23,453 nt of DNA from an uncultured Eubacteriales bacterium (GCA_900547405.1 URGL01000039.1:1-23453), one strand, 5' to 3'. Counted from the first letter of the stretch, positions 13,881-22,290 are shown. A program made the numbers and translations. Notes: generated by a model from the sequence alone, not told the origin.

Positions 13881-15047
13881 TTATTTCAGGTCGAAATCGC
13901 TGCCGGTCAGGCCCTCCTGGGCCAGCAGCGTATTGAGTACGGAAATGTCGCTGGAAACATCTATGGCAGCATCCTGAAACAGCTCGTCCAGCAGTTTTTC
14001 AAAGGCGGCGTTCAGGGTGTCCAGGGTAGCGTCAATTTCCTGCTTGGATTTGCGGATGGTCTCGCCCTGAACGGGCTGCCGATCCATATCCGCATAGGCG
14101 TTCAGGAGCTTAACGGTCATGGGCAGATAGTAATCCATCAGCTTTTTCATGTCCGGGATGACCTCCGGATGGGCCTCCGCCCGTTCGAAAATCTTCCGGA
14201 CAATGGCCTCCATCCGGTCGATTTTTGCGGAAATCTCCTCTCCGGGGATTTCATCGTTGCACCGGCGGATCTCCTTTACGTAGGCGTTGCCCTTGTCCAG
14301 AACCTCTTGGATCTTCGGATCCGGGGACTTCGCTGCCTGGACGGCTTGGGACCGCTTCCGCTGCTCCAGCTCCAGGCGGCTGCGCTCGAACTCCTGGAAG
14401 GTCTCGTCGCTGGTGATCAGGTTCTTCTGCTCATTGTCCAGGTGGCCCTCCAGGAAGAGCCCTTGCTTGATCATCTTTTGCAGCTCTTTCCGGACAAACC
14501 GCTCGTTCTTGCCTACACTCCGGGAGAGCCGTTCCAGGGTGATACTGGTCTTGGTCCCCAGGGCCTTGAGATAGACCTTAAACCGGCTGACCTTGGCCAG
14601 GGTGCCGATACCGGAGCACAGCAGAGCCGTGCCGCCTGCCAGAGCAGCCCCGCCGGCCAGAAACCCTACCACGAATCCGGCACTGCCAACGATGGACAAT
14701 ACGCCAAAGGGGATCACCAATCCCAGGGCCGCCACGGCCAGGATCCCGCCGAATACGGTCTGCAAAATGCCTTTTGTGGTCTCCCCGTTGGGGCTGCCGT
14801 AAAGAGCGGGGAGTGTTTCCTTTTTGGGCTCTACAGTCACCTTCGGAGTTGTGTAGTAGTCGTGATAAGCGCTGTTTTTCGGCGCGGAATTGGCTGCCCG
14901 GCGCACTGCCTCGGAGCTGGCGGAGAAGGCCTTGTCAATGGTCTTCCCGATGTTGCGGCTCAGCTCCTGATAATCCTGGGAGTTTACCGCCTTGTCGATC
15001 AGCTCCTGGATACTCCGGCCCCAGTTATCCCATTCGTTATTCGCCAT
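13881..15047 (-). CDS. XpaC-like protein (5-bromo-4-chloroindolyl phosphate hydrolysis family)
   Basis: A 388-residue protein with a soluble N-terminus (1-90), a hydrophobic glycine/alanine-rich segment of about 55 residues (93-148) probably forming two membrane helices, and a helical charged C-terminus. Overall it resembles XpaC-family proteins, the usual partners of TelA-like proteins. The family name reflects an old phosphatase screen, no catalytic site is recognisable, and the biochemical role is unknown. The frame is open to 15212, but AGGAG sits 7 bases before the ATG at 15047 and the upstream part covers the promoter. First gene of the pair. Confidence 0.8.
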   Translation of the reverse strand: MANNEWDNWGRSIQELIDKAVNSQDYQELSRNIGKTIDKAFSASSEAVRRAANSAPKNSAYHDYYTTPKVTVEPKKETLPALYGSPNGETTKGILQTVFGGILAVAALGLVIPFGVLSIVGSAGFVVGFLAGGAALAGGTALLCSGIGTLAKVSRFKVYLKALGTKTSITLERLSRSVGKNERFVRKELQKMIKQGLFLEGHLDNEQKNLITSDETFQEFERSRLELEQRKRSQAVQAAKSPDPKIQEVLDKGNAYVKEIRRCNDEIPGEEISAKIDRMEAIVRKIFERAEAHPEVIPDMKKLMDYYLPMTVKLLNAYADMDRQPVQGETIRKSKQEIDATLDTLNAAFEKLLDELFQDAAIDVSSDISVLNTLLAQEGLTGSDFDLK

Positions 15048-15078
15048 CGTATCTCTCCTAACTTTCCATAGTGGAATT

Positions 15079-15107
15079 ATTATAGCTGTTTTCGGAGAAA
15101 AATACAA
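15079..15107 (-). promoter_or_regulatory. Promoter of the xpaC-telA pair
   Basis: TTGTAT (15107-15102), a 17-base spacer and a perfect TATAAT (15084-15079) on the minus strand. It is divergent from the ilvE promoter, and the 63 bases between them (15108-15170) show no recognisable operator. Confidence 0.8.
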
Positions 15108-15170
15108 GGAGGAAATGAGGGAATATAGAAAAAGACGAAGACATCTGTCCGCCAGCGGCGTATTTTCTTC

Positions 15171-15199
15171 TTGACCTTCCCGGAAGAACGTGCTATCAT
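15171..15199 (+). promoter_or_regulatory. Promoter of ilvE
   Basis: TTGACC (15171-15176), a 17-base spacer and TATCAT (15194-15199). The predicted start near 15206 leaves a short leader of about 30 bases. No T-box or leader peptide is seen, in contrast to many branched-chain amino acid genes in Firmicutes. Confidence 0.8.
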
Positions 15200-15235
15200 A
15201 GGGAGGACTCAAAAAGAAAAGGGAGTTGCGCGACT

Positions 15236-16249
15236 ATGGAAAAGAAAAATATCGACTGGAGCAATATCGGCTTCGGCTATATGCAGACGGATTACCGTTA
15301 TGTGTCCAACTACAAGGACGGCGCCTGGGATGAGGGCGGCTTGACCACCGATGCCAACATCACCATGAACGAGTGCGCCTGCGTCCTGCAGTACGCCCAG
15401 ACCGTGTTCGAGGGCATGAAGGCCTACACCACCCAGGACGGCAAGACCGTTTGCTTCCGCCCGGACCTGAATGCCGAGCGGATGATCCAGTCCTGTGAGC
15501 GAATGAAAATGCCCGTGTTCCCCAAAGAGCGGTTCCTGGATGCCATCTACCAGACCGTGAAGGCCAATGCCGCCTGGGTGCCCCCCTTCGGCTCCGGTGC
15601 CAGCCTGTACCTGCGGCCCTATATGTTTGGCTATGACCCCGTCATCGGTGTGAAGCCTGCCAGCGAGTTCCAGTTCCGTGTCTTCGGTACCCCTGTAGGC
15701 CCCTACTTCAAGGGCGGCGTCCGGCCTTTGACCATCCGTATTTCCGACCTGGACCGGGCAGCCCCCAGAGGCACAGGCCACATCAAGGCGGGCCTGAACT
15801 ACGCTATGAGCCTCTACAACATTGTGGATGCCCATGAGCAGGGCTACGATGAGAACCTGTATGTGGACTCTGCTACCCGGACCCACATCGAGGAGACCGG
15901 CGGTGCCAACATCCTCTTTGTCACCAAGGACGGCAAGCTGGTGGTTCCCAAGTCCGGCACCATCCTGCCCTCTATCACTCGCCGCAGTCTGGTCCAGGTG
16001 GCCAAGGATTACCTGAATCTGGAAGTTGAAGAGCGTGTGGTAGGTGTCAACGAGCTGGGCAGCTTTGCCGAGGCCGGCCTGTGCGGCACTGCCGCCGTTA
16101 TCTCTCCTGTGGGCAAGATCGTGGACCATGGCAAGGAGTACACCTATGCCGGTATGGGTCCCGTGGTAGAGAAGCTCTACAAGACCCTCACCGGTATCCA
16201 GATGGGCACCATCCCCGCCCCCGAGGGCTGGATCATGACCATTGCGTAA
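15236..16249 (+). CDS. ilvE: Branched-chain amino acid aminotransferase
   Basis: A 337-residue class IV PLP-dependent aminotransferase that interconverts leucine, isoleucine and valine with their 2-oxo acids, using glutamate/2-oxoglutarate. Lys184 in RGTGHIKAGLNYA is the PLP-binding lysine, the glutamates in HIEETGGANI (219-220) hold the pyridine nitrogen, and QYAQTVFEGMKAY and LYLRPYMFG are typical of the larger IlvE type. GGGAG lies 10 bases before the ATG. It has its own promoter and terminator and no biosynthetic neighbours here, so it is a stand-alone unit. Confidence 0.96.
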   Translation: MEKKNIDWSNIGFGYMQTDYRYVSNYKDGAWDEGGLTTDANITMNECACVLQYAQTVFEGMKAYTTQDGKTVCFRPDLNAERMIQSCERMKMPVFPKERFLDAIYQTVKANAAWVPPFGSGASLYLRPYMFGYDPVIGVKPASEFQFRVFGTPVGPYFKGGVRPLTIRISDLDRAAPRGTGHIKAGLNYAMSLYNIVDAHEQGYDENLYVDSATRTHIEETGGANILFVTKDGKLVVPKSGTILPSITRRSLVQVAKDYLNLEVEERVVGVNELGSFAEAGLCGTAAVISPVGKIVDHGKEYTYAGMGPVVEKLYKTLTGIQMGTIPAPEGWIMTIA

Positions 16250-16263
16250 AGGAAATAATATGA

Positions 16264-16294
16264 CCCCGGACCTGCCAAAGGCCCGGGGCTTTCT
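16264..16294 (+). terminator. Terminator of ilvE
   Basis: CCCCGG (16264-16269) pairs with CCGGGG (16283-16288), continued past one A-C mismatch by CCT/AGG around a 5-base loop, followed by CTTTCT. It begins 15 bases after the ilvE stop. Confidence 0.8.
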
Positions 16295-16297
16295 ATA

Positions 16298-16421
16298 CCT
16301 TCCCCTGGGGGAAGGTGGCTCGGCGCGGCCGAGACGGAAGAGGGGCGGTACCAGGTCATTCCTGTATGCCGCCCCACACCTGTCCTGGGCTATGCCCAGT
16401 CCACCCTCTCCCAGGAGAGGG
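16298..16421. repeat. Compound palindromic intergenic repeat, short copy
   Basis: About 124 bases made of successive hairpins: CCTTCCCC/GGGGAAGG (16298-16315), CTCGGC/GCCGAG (16319-16333), GGGGCGGTA with TGCCGCCCC (16342-16375), CTGGGC/GCCCAG (16385-16399) and CCCTCTCC/GGAGAGGG (16404-16421). The same modules in the same order occur in the longer copy at 18158-18431. The joint GACGGAAGAGGGG-CGGTACC lacks about 50 bases present there, and the right-hand part is missing. It fills the space between the ilvE terminator and the convergent vanW-family stop. Confidence 0.82.
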
Positions 16422-16422
16422 T

Positions 16423-18030
16423 TTAAAACACATCCTCCATATATGCCGACAGGGCCACTTCCTCCTTGGAGAGAAACTCGCCGGTCTGTTTGTCATATTT
16501 GCTTTTGAAGGTCTTTACATACCGGCCGCCTACGCTGTAGGTCATTTTGATGTCGTAGTCCCGGACTTCGGTGCCCAGAATATCGATGCGGACGTAGCCG
16601 TCGGAGGTTTCGGCACGGATCTTCACCGGCAGGGGAGAGTCGTTGCGCATTTTCAGGTCTGTGAAGCCCCAGTTGACGGTGGCGTCCATGCCATAGGGAA
16701 TGTAATGCACCGGGAAGCCATGGTTCACCCGCTCCAGGATGGTGAGCTCGGCGTAGACGCTGGCTAAGTACAGTGTGGAAGACACCTGACAGATGCCGCC
16801 GCCCAAGGAATCCACCAGAGTGGTTCCCGAGTAGGCCGGGGCGGGCTGGTAGCCCTTTTCGGCGGTGCGCTCCCCTAGAGTATCGTTGTAGGAGAATTCC
16901 TGTCCCGGCTCCAGCACCAGGCCGTCCAGAGCCTTGCAGGCCAGTCCTAAATTCACGATCCGCTTGGGATTGTTGCTGTAGGGCGTTTCGCAGTGGCCCA
17001 GCACGTCCTGGAAGTAGACGTCGTCGTCGGAAATTGTGGGCTGGGTAATGGTCAGGGGGATGCGCAGGTCTGCTTCGCCTTGCTTACGCATCCGCTTGGT
17101 GGCATCGGCAACGTCAAATTCATAGCCCCGCTTTCCCGGGGTGACCTCCAGGGTCTGTTTGTCGATGGAGGGCTCTTGGGCGGCGAAGCAATTCTCGTCG
17201 TAGATGCTTTGCAGGTCCGCAAGCTCCGGGGTGGTTTTGGTAACAGACCCGGAGTAGGTGCAGCTGAGATTTCCCGCCTGATAGGCGGCCAGCAGGTCTT
17301 CGTACAGGGTATCCCCATCGATTTTGGGCCCTGCCTGGCTGGGGGTGATGACCAAGGTCTGGGGGACAGCCTTGGGATCTGTCACATCCGGCTTGTCTCC
17401 TTCTAAGTAGGCGGTGTGGGGGACGGTGTAGCTTTGCAGCCGCTCTTCAAAGTCCGCCACATTCTTCCGAAGGGCCTCAGTATCCAGGGTCAGGAAGTCC
17501 GCAAATGGGATCGCGGTGCCGTCCTGGGCTTCTTCCGTCCGCCCCACGGCATAGGCCGCCTGGAGGGCTCCGGTGGTGTCTACATAGACACCCGCCCCAT
17601 CCGGGGTGATGCTCAGGCTGCTCAGGCTCACGGTGCCGGATTCTTTCAGGGGCAGCCCAAAGTCCGGGAAGGAAACGGTCATGGTTGGATTTTTATAAGC
17701 CGCATTCAGGGCCTTTTTTGCTTGCCCCTTGGTCATATTGGACAGGTCCACCGTTCCAAAGCTGACCCCATCCACAATCTTCAGGTGATAGGGGTCCGCC
17801 AGGGTAAGAATGCCGTAAATGCCCAGGGCAACGAGAGCACAAGCCGCTACAGCGCCCAGCGCTGGGAGCAGCCACTTGGGGGGCTGCTTTTTTTCCTTTT
17901 CTATGGCCTCTTCCGGTTCGTCTTTCGGAGAGGCTGATTCTTCGCTGTCCTCCTTCAAAAGATCATCCAAGGAAGCCAGAAAGGCATCGTCGTCCAGCTC
18001 TTCTTCGGTTGGAATTAAGTTGTCGTCCAT
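16423..18030 (-). CDS. VanW-family membrane-anchored protein
   Basis: A 535-residue protein. An acidic cytoplasmic N-terminus (1-48) precedes one membrane helix (about 53-77) and an extracellular part with a probable putative-peptidoglycan-binding region (about 90-340, PF12229-like) and a VanW domain (about 348-477) with the conserved GGGICQVSSTLY (410-421). VanW proteins were named from vancomycin clusters, but chromosomal copies are common in Clostridia and their reaction is unknown. A cell-wall role is inferred. ATG at 18030 is chosen over 18084 because GGGAGG sits 9 bases upstream. The ribosome site overlaps a small hairpin CCCTG-TTT-CAGGG. Monocistronic, with its own promoter. Confidence 0.9.
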   Translation of the reverse strand: MDDNLIPTEEELDDDAFLASLDDLLKEDSEESASPKDEPEEAIEKEKKQPPKWLLPALGAVAACALVALGIYGILTLADPYHLKIVDGVSFGTVDLSNMTKGQAKKALNAAYKNPTMTVSFPDFGLPLKESGTVSLSSLSITPDGAGVYVDTTGALQAAYAVGRTEEAQDGTAIPFADFLTLDTEALRKNVADFEERLQSYTVPHTAYLEGDKPDVTDPKAVPQTLVITPSQAGPKIDGDTLYEDLLAAYQAGNLSCTYSGSVTKTTPELADLQSIYDENCFAAQEPSIDKQTLEVTPGKRGYEFDVADATKRMRKQGEADLRIPLTITQPTISDDDVYFQDVLGHCETPYSNNPKRIVNLGLACKALDGLVLEPGQEFSYNDTLGERTAEKGYQPAPAYSGTTLVDSLGGGICQVSSTLYLASVYAELTILERVNHGFPVHYIPYGMDATVNWGFTDLKMRNDSPLPVKIRAETSDGYVRIDILGTEVRDYDIKMTYSVGGRYVKTFKSKYDKQTGEFLSKEEVALSAYMEDVF

Positions 18031-18074
18031 CGTGAAATACCTCCCTGAAACAGGGTGAAGATTGTTTTTAGAAA

Positions 18075-18103
18075 AGTATACCACAAATGGAAGGGAAGGG
18101 CAA
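18075..18103 (-). promoter_or_regulatory. Promoter of the VanW-family gene
   Basis: TTGCCC (18103-18098), a 17-base spacer and TATACT (18080-18075) on the minus strand, about 45 bases before the ATG. The stretch 18031-18453 contains no gene, only this promoter and the large palindromic repeat. Confidence 0.75.
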
Positions 18104-18157
18104 CCGGGTTTGTGCAGACAGGAAAAGATAAATCAGACTTTGGCGGAGCCGAAGTCG

Positions 18158-18431
18158 AGCAGCCCCCGCCGGAGGTCGCCTTCCCCTACGCTTAAGGTGG
18201 ACCGGGCGCAGCCCGGGACGGATGAGGGGGACCCAGCCCTCCCAAAGAACAGAGCCAAGATGAATGGGATAGCCCGTAGGGGCGGTACCGAGTCGGAGTT
18301 CATACCGCCCCACACCCGGCAGGGCTTCGCCCTGCCACCCTCTCCCAGGAGAGGGTTTTCCCCTCATCCGTCAGGGCCGATGGCCCTGCCACCTTCCCCG
18401 TGGGGGAAGGCGACCTCCGGCGGGGGCTGCT
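18158..18431. repeat. Compound palindromic element with 29-bp perfect inverted ends
   Basis: A 274-base element whose ends, 18158-18186 and 18403-18431, are exact inverted repeats of 29 bases starting AGCAGCCCCCGCCGG. Nested inside are a second inverted pair GACGGATGAGGGG (18217-18229) with CCCCTCATCCGTC (18360-18372), and hairpins CCGGGC/GCCCGG (18202-18216), GGGGCGGTA/TACCGCCCC (18279-18311), CAGGGC/GCCCTG (18320-18334), CCCTCTCC/GGAGAGGG and AGGGCC/GGCCCT. A GACTTTGGC hairpin flanks both sides (about 18135-18156 and 18433-18453). No protein-coding capacity. It lies between rnmV and the VanW-family gene. A shorter relative is at 16298-16421. Confidence 0.88.
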
Positions 18432-18453
18432 GGACTTTGGCCCAGCCAAATGC

Positions 18454-19041
18454 TTATTTCCCGATGATTTCCTCCAGCTCTTCCCTTGTATACAGCAGAT
18501 TCACCGCCTGCAATAGGGCGTTGGCGCTGATTCTCTCCGGGAAATCCAGGATTTTCAGCAGTTCTTTCCGCTTCTCCCCGCTGTCCGGGCCGCCGGAAAG
18601 GCCCCAGTCGCAGAAATCCTGCTTGGTGATGGCGGCGGCCTTTTGGGGGGCGGTCCCCTCCCCTTCTATGGTGGCTCCCGCCTGACGGAGGGACTCCAGG
18701 AGGATATCCGGCCTCATGCCCTCCACCCCCAGCTTCCCCTCCTTGCCCGGGGCGGCTTTCCGCTTCTCTTTTCCCGGAACGTCCGGGATGTAGGCGTGCT
18801 TCAGGTACTTGCCGGGAATGGCGCTTTTCACGTGGTTGCGGATGAGAAAGCCCGCCCCATCGGAGTCCGTCAGGACAATGAGGCCCCGCTTTTCCGCCAC
18901 CCGGCGGAGCATATCCATTTTCTGCCGGTCTTTGAAAATACCGAAGCCTGCCGTTTCAAAAATCGTGGCATCCACCACCTGATGCAGGGTGTTGGCATCG
19001 TAGCGGCCCTCTACCAGAATGGCTTCCTTGATTTTAACCAT
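18454..19041 (-). CDS. rnmV: Ribonuclease M5 (5S rRNA maturation)
   Basis: A 195-residue Toprim-domain nuclease. The N-terminal ILVEGRYD has the catalytic Glu of Toprim enzymes, and LTDSDGAG has the metal-binding Asp residues. AYIPDVPGKEKRK is typical of RNase M5, which trims both ends of 5S rRNA precursors in low-GC Gram-positive bacteria. GGGAGG lies 6 bases before the ATG, and the start overlaps the holA stop by 8 bases. Last gene of comEC-holA-rnmV. No rRNA or ksgA is in the window. Confidence 0.93.
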   Translation of the reverse strand: MVKIKEAILVEGRYDANTLHQVVDATIFETAGFGIFKDRQKMDMLRRVAEKRGLIVLTDSDGAGFLIRNHVKSAIPGKYLKHAYIPDVPGKEKRKAAPGKEGKLGVEGMRPDILLESLRQAGATIEGEGTAPQKAAAITKQDFCDWGLSGGPDSGEKRKELLKILDFPERISANALLQAVNLLYTREELEEIIGK

Positions 19042-20080
19042 GGCTTGCCTCCCGGGCCAGCTCCAGCACCAGTAATTCCAGAAGCCGCTGGCTGTCGTCG
19101 TAGGAGGTTTTCAGCCTGTAGTCCGTCTCCAATATCAGCTCTGCCGCCTTTTTGCAGAAGGGCGCTGAGAAGCCCCGGGCGGCCTCCATGGTCTTCCGGG
19201 CCGGATAATCCGACAGATTGCAGAGCTTTTGCAGTTCGCTGCTGGTCCTCCGGTTGTCCAGCAGGGTCCGGGCAGTGCCCAGGCGGCGGAAATGGGCCCC
19301 GATGGCCCCCAGGATCAGCACCGGCTCCTGCTGCATCTTTAATAGCTGCTGTAATTTCACCAGGGCCTGGTCATACTTTCCGGCGCTCATCAGGTCCGTC
19401 ATCTGGAACACCATGGCATCCAGCACCGGCTCCGTCACCGCGTCGATATCCGCCTGGCAGATGGTGTCCGCGCCGGAGTAGGCGCAGATCTTCTCCACCT
19501 CCCCCAAAAGGGAGGTCATGGTGCCGTCGGTGATGTCGATGAGGTAGACGCACAGCTCCGGGGTGATTTTCTTCCCCTTGGCGGCAAACCGCCGGGTGAG
19601 CCAGTCGATCAGGTGCCGCTGATCCTGCTTGGCAAACTCCACCAGAGCGCCGGAGCGTTTGACGGCCTCCCAGAGCTTTTTCATCCGCTGGTCCGGCTTC
19701 CACCCCTGACCTCCATACACAAAGATCACGGTGCAGTAGTCCGGAATGTCCGAGAGAATGTCCCCCATCCGGTCCCGGTCCGATTCGTTCATTTTGAAGG
19801 GGTCAATGTCGTCCACCTGGACCAGGGTGTGCTCCGCCATCATGGGCAGATTCTCCACCGCCTCCCCAAATTCCGTCAGGTCAAAGGTCTCCCCATTGAA
19901 CCGGTGGAAGTTGAAGGACTCCGTCAGCTCCTCCAGCAGGAGCTTCTTCATCTGGCCCAGATAGTATTCCAGCAGAAAGGTCTCTTCTCCGAAGAAGAAG
20001 TAGAGCCGTCCCGCCTCTTTGTTTTTGATCTGCCGCTTTAAGCGCTCCAGCTCCTCGCCGGCAGCCTTGGGTTTCGCCAC
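19034..20080 (-). CDS. holA: DNA polymerase III delta subunit
   Basis: A 348-residue clamp-loader subunit that opens the beta sliding clamp. It shows the HolA pattern: RLYFFFGEETFLLEYYLGQMKK near the N-terminus, a degenerate AAA-type fold without a Walker A motif, YCTVIFVYGG in the middle, the segment TPELCVYLIDITDGTMTSLLGEVEKICAY, and a helical collar domain at the end. The start is GTG at 20080, with AGGAGG 7 bases upstream. That ribosome site is made by the last two arginine codons of comEC. The comEC-holA order is common in Firmicutes. Confidence 0.94.
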   Translation of the reverse strand: MAKPKAAGEELERLKRQIKNKEAGRLYFFFGEETFLLEYYLGQMKKLLLEELTESFNFHRFNGETFDLTEFGEAVENLPMMAEHTLVQVDDIDPFKMNESDRDRMGDILSDIPDYCTVIFVYGGQGWKPDQRMKKLWEAVKRSGALVEFAKQDQRHLIDWLTRRFAAKGKKITPELCVYLIDITDGTMTSLLGEVEKICAYSGADTICQADIDAVTEPVLDAMVFQMTDLMSAGKYDQALVKLQQLLKMQQEPVLILGAIGAHFRRLGTARTLLDNRRTSSELQKLCNLSDYPARKTMEAARGFSAPFCKKAAELILETDYRLKTSYDDSQRLLELLVLELAREASHG

Positions 20081-20084
20081 AGCG

Positions 20085-22232
20085 TTACCTCCTGATTACA
20101 ATGGTGCCCGATTGGTCCGTCCGGAAAACCGCGGCCCCGGCCCGTTCCAGCCGGTCCAGGGTTTCCTGATGGGGGTGGCCGAAGGGATTGTCCGCTCCCA
20201 CGGAGATCACCGCCACCTTGGGCCTTGCCGCCTCCAGCAGCTCTGCCGAGGCGGCGTTTTTGGAGCCGTGGTGGCCCACCACCAGGATATCCGTCCGGGG
20301 GATCTTTCCCTCCCGCACCAGCCGCCGCTCCCCGGCCTGGTCCAAATCGCCGGTGACCAGTATAACACAATTTTCCGATTCAAACAAGATGGCCATGCTG
20401 TTTTCCTGCCGGGAATTCCCGCCGGTATAGGGAAAAAGCCGCAGTGTCCCCGCCCCGAAGGGGATGACCCGTTCCTCCTTCCCCTCGGGAAGAAGCAGAG
20501 TCTCCGCTTTCACCCGGCTCAGCAGGTACTGTGCCCCACCGGCGTGGTCCTCATCGAAGTGAGTCAGCGCCAGGGCATCCACCCTGTATATGTTCTGACT
20601 CAGCAGATACTCCGCCGCCCTGTCCGCAGCGCTCTGCCCGGTCCGGCCCCCGCAGTCGATGACCAGGGTCTGCCCCCGGCTGCTCAGGACCAGGCACTGG
20701 CCCTGGCCCACATCCAGCACCGCAAGCCGGAAATCCTCCTGCCTGGGAAGCCAGCCCCCCAGAAAAACCCAGGCCGCCGCCACACAGGCGGAGGCGGCCA
20801 CATAATACCGGAGCCTTCCCTTGTGGAAGAGGGCATAGAAAATCAGCAGGACATAGATCCCCGCCAGAGCCAGGGCATGAAACAGGCCCCAGGGATACAG
20901 GGCCCCGAAGGGCACCCGGCCAAGGAGCCGGGCCGTCACCAGCACCAGCCGGATGGGCCAGGCCAGGAGCCGCCCCAGAAGCCCGCCCAGCATTGGGGAG
21001 ATGCCGCCCAGGGCGCAGACCGCCCCCACGCCGTAAAAAATCACGGTGACCAGGGGCAGCACCAGCAGATTCGTCACCACACCCACCAGGCTGACCACCC
21101 CAAAATACCAGGCAGCCAAGGGGGTGGACAGGCTCATGGCGCTAAAGGTAACGGCAATGGGCCCCGCCAGCCGGGGCCACAGCACCTCTTCCAGCTTTTC
21201 CTGGATGGGCCCCTCAAACAAGAGGATCCCCAGCACACTCAGCACCGACAGCTGGAATCCGGCGGAAAGGACCGTAAAGGGATTGAACACCAGCAGCACC
21301 AGGGCTGCCAGGGATAATTCCGTCAGCGGGTCATATTCCCGGCCCAAGCACTCTGCCAGCATCATCAGCCCCACCATGAGCCCTGCCCGGCACACGGAGG
21401 GGGTGAATCCCACCAGAGCCGCGAACAGTGCCACAGCCGGAATGCCCACCAGGGCGGTGAGGTACCGCCGGTTTCCCGCAAGCCGCCGGATCAGCAGCCA
21501 CAGCACCCCCACATGGAGCCCGGACACGGCGATGATGTGCCGGATACCGCTGACCGTCAGGGCCGTTTTGGTGCCGTAGTCCAGCGCATCGCTGTCTCCC
21601 AGCAGCAGGGACTGGGCGAAGGGAAACACATCCTCCGGCAGGCACCCCCGGAGAACGTCCTTCATTCTCTTTGCCAGCCTTTGGGGAAAGAACCGCAGGC
21701 TCTCCGCCTGTCCCGGCTCCACCGCCGTGGCCGACCTGGCCGTGGCCCGGAGGAAAATACCGGAGGAGGCGGCATAGCTGGATTCCTTCTCCCCGCCGGG
21801 CAGGGTCAGCCGGAACCGGAACTCCCCTGTCAGCCGGTTTCCGGGCTCCACCGGGGTATCCTCTTTCAGGTATGCCACCAGCGTGCCGCCCTTTCCCTCC
21901 AGGTAGATCCGGCCCTTCACCTGCGTACCGTAGTTCGTCTGCTCCCCATAGTCCAGAGCCAGAATTTCCGCCGTACCGGTCTGGCCGTCCAGAATTTTCA
22001 GGGGCGTATAAAACCGGGCCTGGACCAGCTCCATCCAGCCCCAGGCGGCAGCCACTCCCAGCAGCACCGCCGCCGGAACAGAAAGCCGGGACCACCGCCG
22101 GGAAGCCAAAGGAGCCAAGGCCCCCAGAGCCAGGACCACAAGCCCAAACCAAGGACTCAGGCCCCAAAGCACAGTGGTGAGCCCCAGCATGCCCAGGGCA
22201 AAGCCCAGGGTAAACCAGAAAAGCTTTCGCAT
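20085..22232 (-). CDS. comEC: ComEC/Rec2 DNA internalization channel protein
   Basis: A 715-residue polytopic membrane protein thought to pass single-stranded DNA into the cell during natural transformation. An N-terminal DUF4131-like region (about 1-180) is followed by the Competence domain with HIIAVSGLHVG (232-242) and several membrane helices (about 225-490). The C-terminal metallo-beta-lactamase-like domain (about 500-715) has AVLDVGQGQCLV, HFDEDH (558-563), TGDLD and VGHHGS (652-656), so the nuclease-like site looks intact. GGGGG about 7 bases before the ATG lies within a small hairpin (22239-22252). Full length, with no frame damage. First gene of the operon with holA and rnmV. Confidence 0.94.
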   Translation of the reverse strand: MRKLFWFTLGFALGMLGLTTVLWGLSPWFGLVVLALGALAPLASRRWSRLSVPAAVLLGVAAAWGWMELVQARFYTPLKILDGQTGTAEILALDYGEQTNYGTQVKGRIYLEGKGGTLVAYLKEDTPVEPGNRLTGEFRFRLTLPGGEKESSYAASSGIFLRATARSATAVEPGQAESLRFFPQRLAKRMKDVLRGCLPEDVFPFAQSLLLGDSDALDYGTKTALTVSGIRHIIAVSGLHVGVLWLLIRRLAGNRRYLTALVGIPAVALFAALVGFTPSVCRAGLMVGLMMLAECLGREYDPLTELSLAALVLLVFNPFTVLSAGFQLSVLSVLGILLFEGPIQEKLEEVLWPRLAGPIAVTFSAMSLSTPLAAWYFGVVSLVGVVTNLLVLPLVTVIFYGVGAVCALGGISPMLGGLLGRLLAWPIRLVLVTARLLGRVPFGALYPWGLFHALALAGIYVLLIFYALFHKGRLRYYVAASACVAAAWVFLGGWLPRQEDFRLAVLDVGQGQCLVLSSRGQTLVIDCGGRTGQSAADRAAEYLLSQNIYRVDALALTHFDEDHAGGAQYLLSRVKAETLLLPEGKEERVIPFGAGTLRLFPYTGGNSRQENSMAILFESENCVILVTGDLDQAGERRLVREGKIPRTDILVVGHHGSKNAASAELLEAARPKVAVISVGADNPFGHPHQETLDRLERAGAAVFRTDQSGTIVIRR

Positions 22233-22253
22233 TCTTTCGCCCCCTTTGGGGCT

Positions 22254-22282
22254 ATCATATCATGAAGCATTCTCCTTCGCTA
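22254..22282 (-). promoter_or_regulatory. Candidate promoter of comEC-holA-rnmV
   Basis: TATGAT (22259-22254) is a good -10 box. Seventeen bases upstream lies only TAGCGA (22282-22277), a poor -35 box matching 3 of 6 positions. A weak -35 next to candidate activator sites (22291-22317) would fit activator-dependent transcription. The assignment is by eye. Confidence 0.5.
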
Positions 22283-22290
22283 CTGGTAAC

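Noticed and set aside
13872..15071. A 399-residue plus-strand frame antisense to the XpaC-like gene
   Set aside because: No recognisable domain and no ribosome site or promoter. The minus frame has both, and a family match.
16298..18431. CRISPR array or attenuator in the repeat regions
   Set aside because: There are no regularly spaced identical direct repeats. The structure is palindromic modules of varied length, and there is no leader peptide frame.
18062..18685. A long plus-strand open frame across the repeat and rnmV
   Set aside because: It crosses the compound palindrome and the antisense of rnmV. Its protein is Pro/Arg/Ser-rich with no domain and no ribosome site, so it is an artefact of GC-rich sequence.
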